Positions 23,564-36,024 of a stretch of DNA of 64,000 bases are shown here, piece by piece; the first letter of the stretch is position 1; every line of letters begins with the position of its first letter. The stretch comes from Deuterostichococcus epilithicus (taxonomy: Eukaryota > Chlorophyta > Trebouxiophyceae > Prasiolales > Stichococcaceae). The notes under the pieces are model-generated. The model was not told the origin of the DNA. It made no database searches and saw only the letters and a program-made list of their open reading frames with translations. The DNA is taken from NCBI GenBank assembly GCA_033439295.1, contig JAVTLE010000014.1:2170001-2234000 (forward strand), in the 5' to 3' direction. The translations under genes were made by a program, and so were the position numbers.

Positions 23564-26500
23564 TCAGGCCACAGAGCACATGAAGGCGACCCACTGCGCC
23601 TTCTTGGCCTTGCCCTGCGTCAGCTCCCACACCTTGGCCTCGTGGCCCGCCTCCATGAGCCACGCCTTCATCTCCGCGATGGTCATGCGCCCCGGGTCCA
23701 GCCCGCCGGCGCCGGGCTCCGGCTCGTCGTCGGGAGTCGCATAGCCGGAGCCGCCGCCCGCGCCGACCGCGGGCNCCGGGCTGCCGTCGGCGGCTGCGGG
23801 CGAGGCGCGAGCCGCCAGCTCCTGGATGCGCGCCCGCAGGTCCTGCAGGGAGGCCGAGCGTTGCGCGCCAGCTGATGCAAGGTTGAGGCGATGGCGCGGC
23901 CCCGCGCTTCTGTTTTCAATTTCATGTGTCAAGCGCGGCCTCTGTGCAGAGCAACACACCACAGAACGGCTGCGCAAGGCCACTCCGAATGCAGGAGCGG
24001 CGCCGCAGACGCTGTGGCCACCATGGTGTGGGAGGGCGGCAAGTCGGCGGCAGGTCGGCACCTCCTGCTCGGAAACGGCGTCATCGGCGCGCTGCTCGGC
24101 CGCGCNCCGCGCCGCCACCGCCGCGTCCCGCTCCGCCTCCGCGTCCCGCCGCGCGGCCTGCGCCGCCGCCGCGTCCTGCTCCGCCCGCTGCAGCTGCGCC
24201 TGCGACGCGGCGCCCGCCCCTTCCAGCTGCCTGCGCACGCGACAGCGCGCAGTTCCACAGGGGGACGGGGTGGAGGCGCCGCCGGTGGCTCCTGCCAGCT
24301 GCCACGAGGTCGTGCTCTGCAACCAGCCGCAGAGGGGCCCAAGGCAGCAGCCGCCAGCGCTCCAACAGCGTGCGCAGCAGCACCATCACGCAAAGACCGC
24401 CGAGGGCCCAAGAGCTTTCCCACGCATCATCCAGACCGCTGCTGAAAAATCTCCAAAGTTGGTCACCTGCGCAGGGACTGGACCTCTGCCTGCGCGGACT
24501 CCAGGTGGTCGCCTGCCGTGCGCAGCTGGCGGCGCGCGTCTGCCGCCTCCCCCTCCAGGCGAGAGATCTCTGAGCGGTGCGCCGCCGCGGCTGCTGCTGC
24601 GGCGGCTTCGGCGTCCTCGCCCGCGTGGCCCCGCGCCGCAGCAACGTCCTGCTCCTGTGGTGTTCGAGGCAGCGCCTGTTCAGCCCTAAGGCCATTGTGG
24701 CGTGCAGCATGCAGTCCCGAGATGACGCCCGTCCGGTGGGGGCGTCACAGGCACAGCAGGCGGGTTGAAGCTGCCTTGTGGATCGAACCAGATGCATCAC
24801 CGCGGCTGAGGGTGGCTGCGTGTCCGGCAAAAAATTGTGTGAGACTACACAGCGTCGGCTCACCAGCCGGCGGGCGGCGGCCTGCAGCTGCGCGTCGAGG
24901 GCGGACACCCGCTGCTGCGCCTGCCGCGCGGCGGACCGCTCCGCCTCCAGCTGCCGGTGCGCCTCCGCCAGGCGCTGCTCTGCGCGGTCTGCACGCGCCT
25001 CCGCCGCTGCCGCCGCCTGCTGCGACCGCTCCGCCTGCTGCTCCGCCTGTCACAACAGCACACGGATGCAGTGTGAGATGCACTCGGACGTGCTTGCCTC
25101 CAGAGCTCCAGAGCTCGGATGCTCCCGGTGACAAGGCCGTCTGCAGCTTCCGCACAGGTCTCGCCGCCTGCACTGCCCCCGCTGCAGCCGTCTGTGGAGC
25201 AGAACATAGCGAGAAGCGCAGACCGCCGGCCGCGCCGCGCAGGGGGCCTGTTGTTGCGGCGCCGCCCAGCGAGACCGGAGGAAAGGCAAGCCCGCGCTCA
25301 CCTTGTGTACGGCGGCGGAAGCGGAGGTGGCGCGCTCCTTGGCGCTGGCCAGCTGCGCGGCGGACTCGGCGGCCTGCCGCGCCGCCAGGTCCTTGACGAG
25401 CCCAGCGTACGTGTCCCGCATGAAGTCCGCGTGGCGGCGCCACTTGGCGGGACCCGCCGCCGCCGGCGAGGCGGCGTACTCCTTGTCGAACGCCGCGAGC
25501 TGCGCCTGCAGCCCCTCCAACGTCGCGCCCGGCGCCCGCGCCGCCTGCAGTGCAAACACAGTCTCTTAATCAGAGCAGTCGAAACCTCAGTGCTCAGTCT
25601 GGAGACTGGATCCTTCTCGGGACAGCTCCCAGCTCGAGCACGGCAGGCGTGCGGACCATGACTGTTCAGCACACAGCACCTCAGAGATGGCTCCACAAGT
25701 TGGGACAACGACTCGAGTCTTGACAACATCTCAGATGTCGTCTGCAGGTGTTGTCATCGTCCGAGCAGGCGAGCGAGTGCCCTGCTGAATGCGCTGCAGT
25801 AAGGAGCATGACGGTTGCAAGGTGGTGCAGGCATCTTCGTGATGCAACTGGCCGCACCTGAGACAGGCGCGTCATCGCCTGGTTGATGAGCTGCTCGCAG
25901 GCCAGCGCAGCGCTGGCGAGCCGTGAGTCTTTGGCCTGCTTGAAGCGCGCATCCACTGCCGCGCGCCACCGCTTGTCGCCTGCACGCCTGACGGCTGCCT
26001 CGCCGATTGCGCCGGCCTGCACCAAGGCGAGGGCATAGGTTGACCTTGGCGGAAATCCTCGCAGACAGGGAGGAACGATGCTGTCACGAGGGAGAGGCCA
26101 AGCGCATTGAGTATGATCTGCGGGTTGTGCTTCTCCCTGCCAAGGTGAAGGAAAGGAAAGTGAGACAAATCGTCGAGCGAACTTGCGTTAAGGCTCAGCT
26201 TGTGCGCGCGTAGTGGATCGTGGAGGATCCTTCAACGACTCCCATAGCGGCTCCCATAACTCGAAGGGGCAGCTGGCAGGTGGAGTGTACACAGATAGAA
26301 TGCGGCACTGCGACACCCGCAGCCCTGGCGCCCCTTGCGTTCACGCATGTGCGGCGCCAGTGGCATGCTTGACACACGCTTTACTCGCGTGCTGACTCGT
26401 TCACAAGGGCCTTTGGGAAACTCCTTCCACCTGGCACCGCCGCCTTTGTGCTTGCACACTGGCATCGAGTTTGCACGACAGGAACTGACGGATCCTGAAT

Positions 26501-29173
26501 TTTTGGAGGGGATAATCACCCCACACCACCCAACCCACCCCCTCACCTTGCTGCCTCCGCCTTACAACAGCGGCACTGCAGTCGGCTGCATTGGGACCGC
26601 TTCAGATGCTCAAACTTTCTCTTGCCATCATGAGCCAGGCTGCCACTGCACACAAGCACCATGCTGCCCTGCACTACTACAAGCAACTGCCAGACACAAA
26701 TAGTGATATTCCAAAACAGCATATCGATGATAGGAGGACCCTTCCTACCTCATAGGCGGCAGCTGCAGTGTCGAGCGCGCGCCGGTGCTCCGCCTCCAGC
26801 GCCGCCTCATCCGCTGGCGTGTCATCCCGGAATGCGGCCGCATATGCCTCCTCTGCAGCGTCCGCCGCCCGCCGGCATTCCGCCTCCGCCACACCCTGCG
26901 GACGCGCCCTTCCCAGAGGTGATGCGGCATGACGACGGGGAACGAGGTTTAAATGACCGCCTTCTCAATTGCACTGTCATCCTCCACAACTGGAATGCTA
27001 AACTGGCGCTATCTTCGAGGGCCTGCTGAGCCTGGCAACAGTCTTGGCTACTCTGCAAACCTCCAGACACATCAGGACAAGACGCAGGGCCAGCCCAAAC
27101 GCTGACACCGGCCCCGGCACCTGCCAGGCGGTCGCGATGGTGGGCACGGCGCCACCGTTGATGGCATCCACATAGGCCGACGCCAGCGCTGCGAGCACGC
27201 CGCCCGACACCACGTCCTGCCCCAGTCGCTTGGGCTGCGCCTTGCTGAACATCAGCGCCGTCAGCCGCTCCAGGCCCTGCAGCGCGGCGGGAGGGTGCGC
27301 CTCCGTCAAAGATTCTTGTAGCAAGAGCCGATGGCCTTGCCGGCGTGGGAGGAAGCCGCCTGTCCTCCCTGCCAAAGCTGTCCCCAGCAGAGGCAGAGGG
27401 CACTGGTGCCTTCGGTTTCGATCAAGCAGCTGAAGGCAGGATGTGTACATCACTCAGTGTCAGCAGAGAGTCAGCACACAGGAGTGGTCTTAGCATCTGC
27501 ACCTGGCGGAACTCGGGGCGCAGCTGCGAGGCGGGCACCGAGTCGAGCGCCTGCAGCTGCTTCTCGTCGGACACAGGTCGCACCAAAGCAAAGCACTCGC
27601 GCTCGGGGAACAGCGCCGTGATGCTCTCCCGGATGCCGTTCTTGGCGACGGTGCCGCGGTCGTTGCCTGGCAGCGGCATCAGCGCCGACTCCAGGTACTG
27701 CTTCGGAGTGACCTGCTCGACATGCAATCACTGATCCTGACTTGCACGACGAGCAGCAACAGCAGCGAGGAGTCAGAACAGCGGACTAGCTGTCAGACAT
27801 GTATGACGAACATGCTGGTTCTGCATGACATCGATACAGAACCGGCTTGACGGTAGCTAGAGGCTCAGAGCGAGAGGCGCGCCTCATGGCCGTCTTCTTC
27901 GAGGGACAGGTAGAAGTCGCGGAGCAGCCACAGGAAGGCGGGCGTGAAGGCGGCCAACTCCGCGCGGCTGCTCTCCCCCGCGGCGCTTCCCGCCCGCACT
28001 CGAATGTGCTTCGTGACCTACACCGCCATGGGCGGCGCCTCAGTTGTGCCTAATGCAGCTGCAATGGCTGATGAAATTAAAAACATTCAGCTGTGGCTGT
28101 CCTGCTCAGGATTGCAGCAGAGGACTGAAGGCGCGGCATGCCCATGCCATGCAGTGGCCGCCCGATGGTGCTGTGAGACAAAAGAATTCCGACTTGTGAA
28201 GCCCACCTCGGTGACTAGCGACAAGCGGTCCAGCGCGGCCTCGTCGATGCCGCCCATCTGGTTGTACACGAACAGGCTGGAGAGCAGCACCGCCAGACTG
28301 AAGATCTGGGTCGAGTACTGCCCCGTCTGCAGGCACCACCAGCGAAGGCGCTCTTGGCACGTCACACACACCGCCGCTGACAAAGCATGTAAACTGACGA
28401 CCGCCTATATCGATTCATTTTCAGACCTACAGTGCAGCAAGCCTGTAGAGGTTCAAGTTGAAGATGTATAACAAGTGAGCAAGCATCATCATCAGGGCTG
28501 CGCGCACCTGGTCATAGGCGTCAATGCCCTCGGTATCCAGCAGCACGAGGTGGTACTTGCTGCCATCCGGGCTGGTGCGCTCGATCGGGGTGGACCACAT
28601 CCACAGCCCTGCAGGCAGCGCACGTGCCGTGTCGGACGCTGTGCCGCTGCACACCTTTGCATCACTGTCCGTGCAGGGCCGAAGCCGTCGGCTGCACTGT
28701 TTCGAACCGCCACGTGCCAGCGCCCATCGAAGTAGTGCCCGCTGAGCGGAGAGGTCGAGAGTCGCAGCATGAGCCCGGCCTGGAGATGGTATCGGATCCG
28801 TGTGCGGAGGCGTGTTGCGAGATGATGACGCCGTCAGTTGACGATGGTGCAGAGACGTGCCTTTGGTGCAGGGCCGTACGCTGGGCGCGACCTGGAAGCC
28901 GGTGCTGCGCCCCAGCAGCTGGTTCAGGATGAAGGACTTGCCCTGCCGCGCCCGCCCGCTGACTGCGATGACACCCACAGGGCCACGGATGCGCCGCAGC
29001 GACGCCAGCGCATCTTCGCCCACCTCGAACTTGCGAGTGCTGGCATTGTAGCGGATAAGCTCCTGCGGAGCTCCCGGCCGGGACCCGGAGACACCAGGCT
29101 CTGCTGCAGGCTCTGGTGCAGCACCCGATGTGCGACCTGCCAAGCCCGTCGCCTCTCCGAGGCGCCGAAACAT
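23564..29173 (-). CDS. Plant-type guanylate-binding-protein-like large GTPase
   Basis: Dynamin-superfamily GB1/RHD3-type GTPase with a long coiled-coil tail; 13 exons total 2403 nt, about 800 aa, with phases agreeing throughout. Exons: 28861-29173 (P-loop GRARQGKS, then QLLGRSTGFQ), 28508-28608 (LLDTEGIDAYDQ), 28207-28326 (FVYNQMGGIDEAALDRLSLV), 27883-28017 (FLWLLRDFYLSLEEDGHE), 27503-27712 (FPERECFALVRPVSDEKQL), 27121-27276 (YVDAINGGAVPTIATAWQ), 26749-26895, 25858-26016, 25302-25544, 24864-25046, 24467-24654, 24062-24230 and 23564-23842. From 25046 down the protein is Ala/Glu/Gln/Arg-rich coiled coil. The C-terminus (TIAEMKAWLMEAGHEAKVW) resembles the SAP-like tail of plant homologues. The exons ending at 28861 and 27883 require GC donors. 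Two unresolved bases (23775, 24105) fall in coding exons. Plant homologues are linked to membrane and defence roles; the role here is not known. Confidence 0.88.
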
Positions 29174-29675
29174 AGCGCCTGTTCAGAAAATCTAGGCTCA
29201 CGGAAAACCAGAGCGCAGTACAGCGACGGTGCCAAGACAGCTGTGGTCAATTTTGAAAACCTCGAATGTCGCCTCTTGCAAAACTCAACAGCAGCGGCCG
29301 GCGACACTGCAAGTAACGTCCGCACACTGCAGGTTATGTATCCAGGGCTGAAGTGCACGGCAAATGGAGGACTCAGGCTGGCAGAGGGGGCAGCATCCCG
29401 GAAGCTGGTGAGGCCCCGTCTCGCCAAGGGGGCGACGACATTGCGACGCAATGGCAGTGCAATGCGTCAGTCGTCAGAATGCTGATAGCGACTCTGCACA
29501 ACCTGTGCCTTCGATTGTCCTATACTGTAGAGTGCAAAGCGGTGTCAGATTGAGATTTCATTCTGTCGCTGAGGCGTTCGACATTCGGCACATGGCATCC
29601 GAGCGTGGCTATCAAGCCATATTGTCGGACAGCATGATGTGAAGTAACTGGGTAGAAAAATTCAGGTTGGCAGCC
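29174..29675. promoter_or_regulatory. Divergent intergenic region, GTPase and methyltransferase
   Basis: About 500 bp between two divergent starts, so it probably carries both promoters. No exon or clear motif was identified. Confidence 0.4.
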
Positions 29676-30941
29676 ATGCCGGCGTTGAAGAAAATGGTCG
29701 CTGCCGGCGCCGGCGTCTACCTCGCCGGCAGCGCTGCTGCATACTCTCTGTTCAAATCGCCCAGCGCACCGCCAGAAGTGCAACAGCATGCCACGTTTGA
29801 CAGCCTGGCGGACGGCTACGATGCCAAAGTAGATTTCGAGGAGACCTTCATGGGACTCAAGCTGCTGCGCTGGTGGCTCGTCTCGAGGGCGCAGGTGCAG
29901 CCCCTGGACCGAGTGCGAACATGTGCACATGCCGCTGCCTCCAAGCAGCGGTGCCATGTGAGTACAGCGTTGTTACGCTCTCGTGCATACCTGACGAAAC
30001 AGGGTGACGTCCTGGAGATCAGCGCCGGCACCGGTCGAAACGTGCCAAGCTACGACTGGCGCAGCATCCGGTCTCTTACTCTTATGGACGCGTCGAGGCA
30101 CATGCTCTACTATGCCAGGTGAGTGCCGTCAGTTAATGACACGGGCAGGCTTCTGCCCATCGTCAGTCATGACGCGCCTTGCTGAGGACACTCCGGCATG
30201 GATGCTGCAGGCAGAAGGTGGACGCCAGTGAGACCAGTGTGCCCGTGCACTTCCATGTGGCAGATGCAGCGCACATCTGCTCATCAGGCGGCTGCGCCCA
30301 GGACGGCGTCAGAAGCAGCAGGGACGGCCATCCAGGGGGCGCTTCCGCCGCCAGCGGTGCAGCCACAGGCCGACAGCTTGGCGCTCCTCCGAGTGTGGCG
30401 GCACCCACCAGCCGGCAGCCAAACGGCCCAGAAGGACAACCGCACAGCCCAGACAGGCAGCCGCCGTCGTCGGATAAGTTTGACTTCGTCATTGACACCT
30501 TTGGGCTGTGCAGCCACTCCGCACCGGTCGAAGTGTTAAGGGTGAGCAGAGCGCCTGCACTGCTGCAGACTGCGCAGTGCGCACATCCGTATTGATGCAC
30601 ACTTGACGTTTTGCCCACAGCAGCGACGCTGCCACCTGAGCAGCTCGACTTGACTGGAGGCTTGTCCCGCCGCACCTGCCCAGGAGGCGAGCAGGGCGTG
30701 CAAGCCAGGCGGCCGCATCCTGCTGCTGGAGCACGGGCGTGCGAAGTATGACTGGCTCAACAGCATCTTGGACCGGGACGCGGCCAAGCACAGAGCGCAT
30801 TGGGCTTGCAACTGGAATCTGGACATCGAGGGCATTGTGCAAGAAGCGGGCCTTCGGATAGTCAGCGCCTCTCGGTGGCACTTTGGCACAACCTACGTGA
30901 TCATCGCCGAGCCAGCGGTCGTGCCCGACAGCAGCCACTAA
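29676..30941 (+). CDS. OMS1-like SAM-dependent methyltransferase
   Basis: Class I methyltransferase resembling the mitochondrial OMS1 group. Exons 29676-29894, 30003-30118, 30211-30541 and 30684-30941 join in phase. The N-terminus carries a hydrophobic stretch (VAAGAGVYLAGSAAAYSLF) fitting a membrane anchor. FDSLADGYDAKV precedes the SAM motif EISAGTGRNV (about 30018-30047). The post-motif LMDASRHML, FDFVIDTFGLCS and PGGRILLLEHGRA follow the usual order. The third exon has a Gly/Ser/Pro/Gln-rich insertion of about 60 residues (about 30280-30470) between the SAM core strands. The substrate is unknown and mitochondrial location is inference. The gene is divergent from the GTPase and convergent with the FAM114-like gene, 278 bp away. 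Confidence 0.8.
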
Positions 30942-31219
30942 TGCATACAACGAGATGAGGCTTGAAGCTGGCGCAATGCCTCAAATTACACATTGCAGGC
31001 AACGTTGAAAGTTTTCGACACTCTCCTGGACATTGCTACCATGTGTCTAATGGATTTGTCTGCACACCAAGCCCCTTCTCATGATATGCCTCAGCATCAG
31101 TCCAGTGGGCCTTCCCCCTTCCCCCTTGTCCACAAGCATCCACCCAGCATGCGATCCAAAAGCCCCTGACGGACTGTCAATGATGCTGCCGCGTTCACCG
31201 CTGGTCCTTCAGCGGTGCT

Positions 31220-34200
31220 TCACAGGAGCTCCTTGTCAACGGAAGTCAGCAGCACGATGTACATGAGGCCGCGAAGCGCCTCCTGCAGCCGCGCAATGGC
31301 GGTCGCGGCGTCCTTCTCCAGCGCCGAATTGGCGGCATCGTAAGGCAGCGCCTCCGCCTTCACTGCCTCGCTGAATGCACCGACCGCGGTGTGCAGCGCC
31401 ATGCTGAACGCCGAAGCGATCGCCAGCACATCTGCCTCCATGCGCTTGGCCTGCAGAAAGGACATCGAGGACCTTGAAAATGAGTAGCAATCAATGCGAG
31501 GCGGCAGCAGCAGCCAAGACGTTCACGAGCACTGGACAGCAGCAGCCAGTTGTGAAGTGGGTGCTGGATTTAGCGCAAACCCGACTGCTCTGTGCTTTGC
31601 ACATTTGGCAGTGGGGGGACTGGAGGAGGCCGCACCTGGACGCACAGCAGAACGGCGATGCCCTGCGGCGTGGCCGGCCACAGTATGCCATCGTCGGATG
31701 GGCGCCGGAAGCGGGCGAAGGCACCGACCGACTTTGCCAGCGCCAGCACGCGCTCGATGCACAGCGCCGACATCTCCCCGAGCCGCTCCGAGCCTGCAGG
31801 AGAAGCAGGCTGAAAGCAGTGGCGCTGCTGCTCCAGAACAGAACGTCCACTCCCAGGTGGTGCGGCCAGGGATCAGGCACCCACCACAGCATCGGTCCAA
31901 CATGCATGATCAATTGCATACCTGCTGTCAGGACGTCTTCCAGCTGTTGCTTGGCGACGGCCGCCGAGTCAGCAGCCTTGGGAGGCGCAGCCTCGGCGGC
32001 AGCGCCGCAAGCCTCGAGGCCTGCCAGATCTGCTGGGCTCTGCGCGTCCGTCGCAGCTGCCTGTGCCGTCTTTGCCAGCTCCTCTGCCGTCTCCTTGGCT
32101 GTGCCACCAGCATGAACCACACACTTGTACTAGGTGTCCAGGGCAACACAGTTCACAGCGTGCGGATGCCCTGAATGGCTCAAGCGATTGCCAGCCGTGC
32201 TGGACATGCTGCAAATGATCTGCAAGCTCCATGGCTCGGACCTGAGTCTCCTATTCCCTGCAACCATGTGAACACGAATGACAGCATTGCGGCAAGGCGC
32301 GCGCACCGGCAATACACAGCGTAGTGATGGGCGCGTGTCCACGGTCCAGGGCCGCGCTGCGGCCAGATGCCCGCGGCGTGTCTGCGGAGGCCATGTCCAG
32401 TGCAGGCGGCAGCTGCGCCAGCGCCGCCTCCAGCACCGCCCGACCCGCCGGGTCCATCGCCGCCCGCACGCGGTTGCACCGCCGCGCCGCGCCGTTGCAG
32501 AATTCCTCCAGCTCCTGGCAGATTAGTGGGGATACGCCGATGCACACACCGGCTCCATGGACACAGCGGACGACCACTAGAGAAAACTGCAAGGAGATTG
32601 ACACCTGTACATGGTTTGGAGATCTGCATGGTATTGCTGGCCATGCCAGCAGGCGCGCATCCGCACCTCGAAGGTCTGGCGGCCGCCGTGCGTGGCGAAT
32701 GCGGCCTCGAAGCCGGGCGCTTGGCGGCCTCCGCCCCGGGCGACCGCGCGCGCCGCGGCGCCCCACACCGCGCCTCGCGGCGCCTCCAGCAGCTCGAAAG
32801 CCTGCTTCCCGATGGCCTACGGGAAGGTTCTACATTCCCTGAGAACCACCAGCTTCCCTGGCAGCAATGACCGGAGCTGGGAGGGTGTCGGTTGGCGTGG
32901 ATTTTGTGTGGGGCCCAAGTGCTGCTCAGCAGGCGGCAGGGGCTGACCCACCTCCAGGCGGTCCTCGGCCTCTGACGCCAGCTGCGCACCCACGCGCCGC
33001 GTGTTGCCCGCCACCGCTGCCAGGCCCCTGCACGCGGCGCCAGTAGGAGTCTCTTCATCTCTGAACGAGACTGATTGCAGCGTTCGCAAAACCGTCCGCT
33101 CCCCATTCCAGATTCAAGCAACAGGCCGCAACAGCTGGCCAGGCTTGCTGTGGCGTGCGGCGGCCGGCAGCAGCAGATGTGCGGCTCACCCTGAGGCGGC
33201 CTTGACGGCGTGCAGAGAGGACACGTCGCGAACGCCCTCCTCCACCTGTCAGGAAGCAGCAATCTTCTTCAGACACAGCATTCCTTACGATTAAACGGAG
33301 TACACGACAACAAGTCTGCTGCTGCTGCGTGTGCAGCAGCCATGGCTCCCGGCCATGACTCGACACGGACTGGAGTGGACGAACGGGGGCAGCTTGATGT
33401 TGCCGTTCACGCGAAAATTGGACTGCAGTGTGGCTGCACAGAGCAGAGGTTGGCATCGATGAATTGATCACCGTCTCGCTCAAGTTCTGCGCAGCCACTC
33501 GCCACATGCCTGCCGCGCCGCCCCACAGCCCGCTCACCTGCACGCAGGACTGCAGTTGACTGCCTGCGGCATAGTTGAATTGCTGTCCTTTCAGCTGACA
33601 CAAGCGGCAGCGAAGTCAGTGGGCTGCCTGCCAGATAGCACGGGCAGTTCATGTCGACGAAGCAACCGCACCTTCTGCAGGGCGCCACTAGCCAGCTGAT
33701 CGACATGCTTGTCGATTGTCTGCGGCAGGCGGATCGGCGTCTTCAGCGATTTGAACCCTGAAACCGCACGTCAGCCGCATGACCCGAGCTGAGTGGACAA
33801 ACTGACAATAAATGTTGAAGCTCCTAAGTTTTCCTCAGAGTGAAGAACAGAGGAGCCCACCTTGAACCCAGTCTCCAACTGGCTCTCCTTGCCCTCGAAA
33901 TTTGCCAGCACTCGCCGCCGTGCAGCCTCTGAGTCACTGTTGCTGCTGCGTGCCTGCAACAGCAACTTGGCCATCATCGTGCAGCAGAGAGTGGAGCAGC
34001 AGCCTTTTAGCGAATACCAGCAACGAGCTGCTTGCTTGGTGATAGCGCTTTCCTTGGGCACGGCTGATCATGTCATCAGGCGGGAATGGCTCAGCAACCA
34101 CGCGACTTCTGACACCCCATCCGATCAAGGCGCAACAATGACAGCGCCCGCGCCTGCATGCTGGCTGCTGCAGCGCCAGGCGGCGGCCGNNNNCGGCCGC

Positions 34201-35199
34201 CGGCACCCGCGCCCGCCGGCTGCGAAGGCGTGCTGCGGCGGCGCAAGGGCTGCTGCTGCGCAGCGCTCGCGCGCTCGTCGCCCGAGTCCGAGTCGTCCAC
34301 CTCGGCGAGCGCTGCTTGGAAGCTGGTCGTCAGCTCTGAGACGTCCTTTGTGACGTTCGCGGCGGCCTCGCGCAGCGCCGAGCCCCAGCCGCCGAGGCCC
34401 CAACCGCCCCACGCGCCGCCGGCGCCGCTCGAGCCGCCGCCTGCGCTGCCGGCGCCACTCAGACCGACTGCTTCTGCTGCGCCAGCCTCAGCCCGCTCCC
34501 CTGCTGCAGCTGGCGGCTCGGATGCGGCATCACCCTCAGGCTGTGCCGGTGCAGGCTGGGAAGGCGGTGCCGAAGGGCGTGTGGAAGAGGCGGCTGGCAG
34601 AGCGTCGCTCTGTGTGCCGCTGGTGGAGCTGCTGGGCTGCGGGGGCGGTTCCCGCTGGGCCGCTGGGGCGGCAGGAGTGGGCGCTGCCGCGGGCGCCGGC
34701 TGCCCCGCCTTTGCCGCGCCAGGCTGCGTGGCTCCGGAATTGCCCGGCTGGGCGATGGCGCGGGCTGCGACTGCAGCAGCAGCGGCGGCAGCCTGCTGAC
34801 TGGCAGTGGGCGGCGGGGGGGCGGCCGTGGCTGTGCGCTGCCTGCGGCAGGCCCCGGCGGCCGGGTTCCAGGCTGTCCGGCCGGTCGAGGCGCAGCGCCA
34901 GTGGGCGGCTGACGACGCGGCGCAGCAGCTGGTCTGGGCCGAGCCGGAGGGCCGATCGCGGCAGTTGCTGGTGCCGCCGGCCTCGCGGGTGGCCCGGTGC
35001 TGACTGGCCGCGGCGGCCCGGGNGGTCGCGGCCGCGGTGCAGATGGACCTGCGAGCTGGCTCTGCGGCGGCGGCGGGCGTGCGCCATTGCCACCGATATC
35101 CGGCGGCGCTCCTTGCGGCCGAATGGGCGGGCCAGGGCGTGGCCCCGGTGGCCTGGCGGCTGGCCGCGTTGGCGGTCTTGCACCCGGAGGCTGCGAGCC
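31220..35199 (-). CDS. FAM114-like protein
   Basis: Multi-exon minus-strand gene matching the FAM114/plant Golgi-associated pattern; molecular function is poorly known in the family. The N-terminal exon (to about 35199) is Pro/Ala-rich, then encodes GGAWGGWGLGGWGSALREAA and DVSELTTSFQAAL, the Trp/Gly signature followed by an amphipathic helix. Further exons encode FEGKESQLETGFK (about 33864-33957), KSLKTPIRLPQTIDKHVDQL (about 33665-33757), LWGGAAGMWRVAAQNLSET (about 33480-33540), AIGKQAFELLEAPRGA (32667-32816), QELEEFCNGAARRCNRVRAA (about 32308-32514), KETAEELAKTAQAAA (31922-32098), SERLGEMSALCIERVLALAK (31636-31793) and the last exon 31220-31450. The true start lies upstream of 35199. Four Ns at 34190-34193, one at 35023 and a frame conflict near 34815 make the N-terminal part unreliable. 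Confidence 0.75.
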
Positions 35200-36024
35200 C
35201 TGTGTTGCATTTCAACTATCAGGACATCCCGAGGCAGGCTTGCAGTGACCAGTAGGCTTGGGTGGTCACAGCACCGGACAGCGCGTCAAAGTGGAGGCGC
35301 TAGCTACACTGCAGAGAGCGGCATGGACTGGCTGTGTCCCTCCTCCAAACTACCAAGGTCAAACAAGCATCACCGCCTCCACGTTGAGACGCGCACCCCG
35401 TGGCCGCTGCTTGGGGGCGTGGATGCGGCACTGCCGGTAGTTGGCGAGGGACTTTCAGAACTCATAGCTGTGACTCGTGCTTAGGAGAGGCTGACTTGGC
35501 TTTCCACTAGCGCAGAGTGGCATGAAATCGAGTTGCCACAGAGGCCGTGGGGCCATTCCCCAGACGTGAGGATCCGTACACAGAGACGGCCATTCAAATT
35601 TGATTTCGTCCAAATGCAGCGATGTAGTAGCAACTGCTGCAGAGGGACAGTCGTTCTGTCTGAAAGCGGTCTGGTCGCCAAGCCTGCGCCGAGCGGTGGT
35701 TCTGGGGTTTTATCAAGCCCTGCTGCTTCCTATTTCTGCCTTGGCTTCACCTTGCCCGCCAGGTCTGAGAGTATTCGCGAAGTGCAGTCCGCGATTCGCA
35801 TTCGAACGTCTACAGTGGACGTTGTGCCAGCAGCCTTTGCGACGCAGCGACCGTGTGTGTGCGTTTCCGTTTTGGTCATCCGCCATCCGTCACTGGGACC
35901 TTCAGCTACCCTTTCCATTGGGGCTTGCTGCTGGAGTGTGAGTCTGTATTCAGCCTCACAGCCGAGAGCAGCAACCAACTGCCCGCTGGCGGGCATCAGC
36001 AGCGTAGGAGGCACATAAGAAGGC
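35200..36024. promoter_or_regulatory. Divergent region, FAM114-like gene and AXR1
   Basis: Should contain the missing first exon of the FAM114-like gene plus both promoters. An AG acceptor at the 35199/35200 border fits an upstream exon, but I could not identify it with confidence. Confidence 0.4.

Noticed and set aside
32180-33262. Minus-strand frame of 360 codons
   Set aside because: Runs through several introns of the FAM114-like gene out of the conserved frame.
34522-35484. Plus-strand frame of 320 codons
   Set aside because: Opposite the conserved FAM114-like exon; composition is Arg/Ala/Trp-rich shadow.
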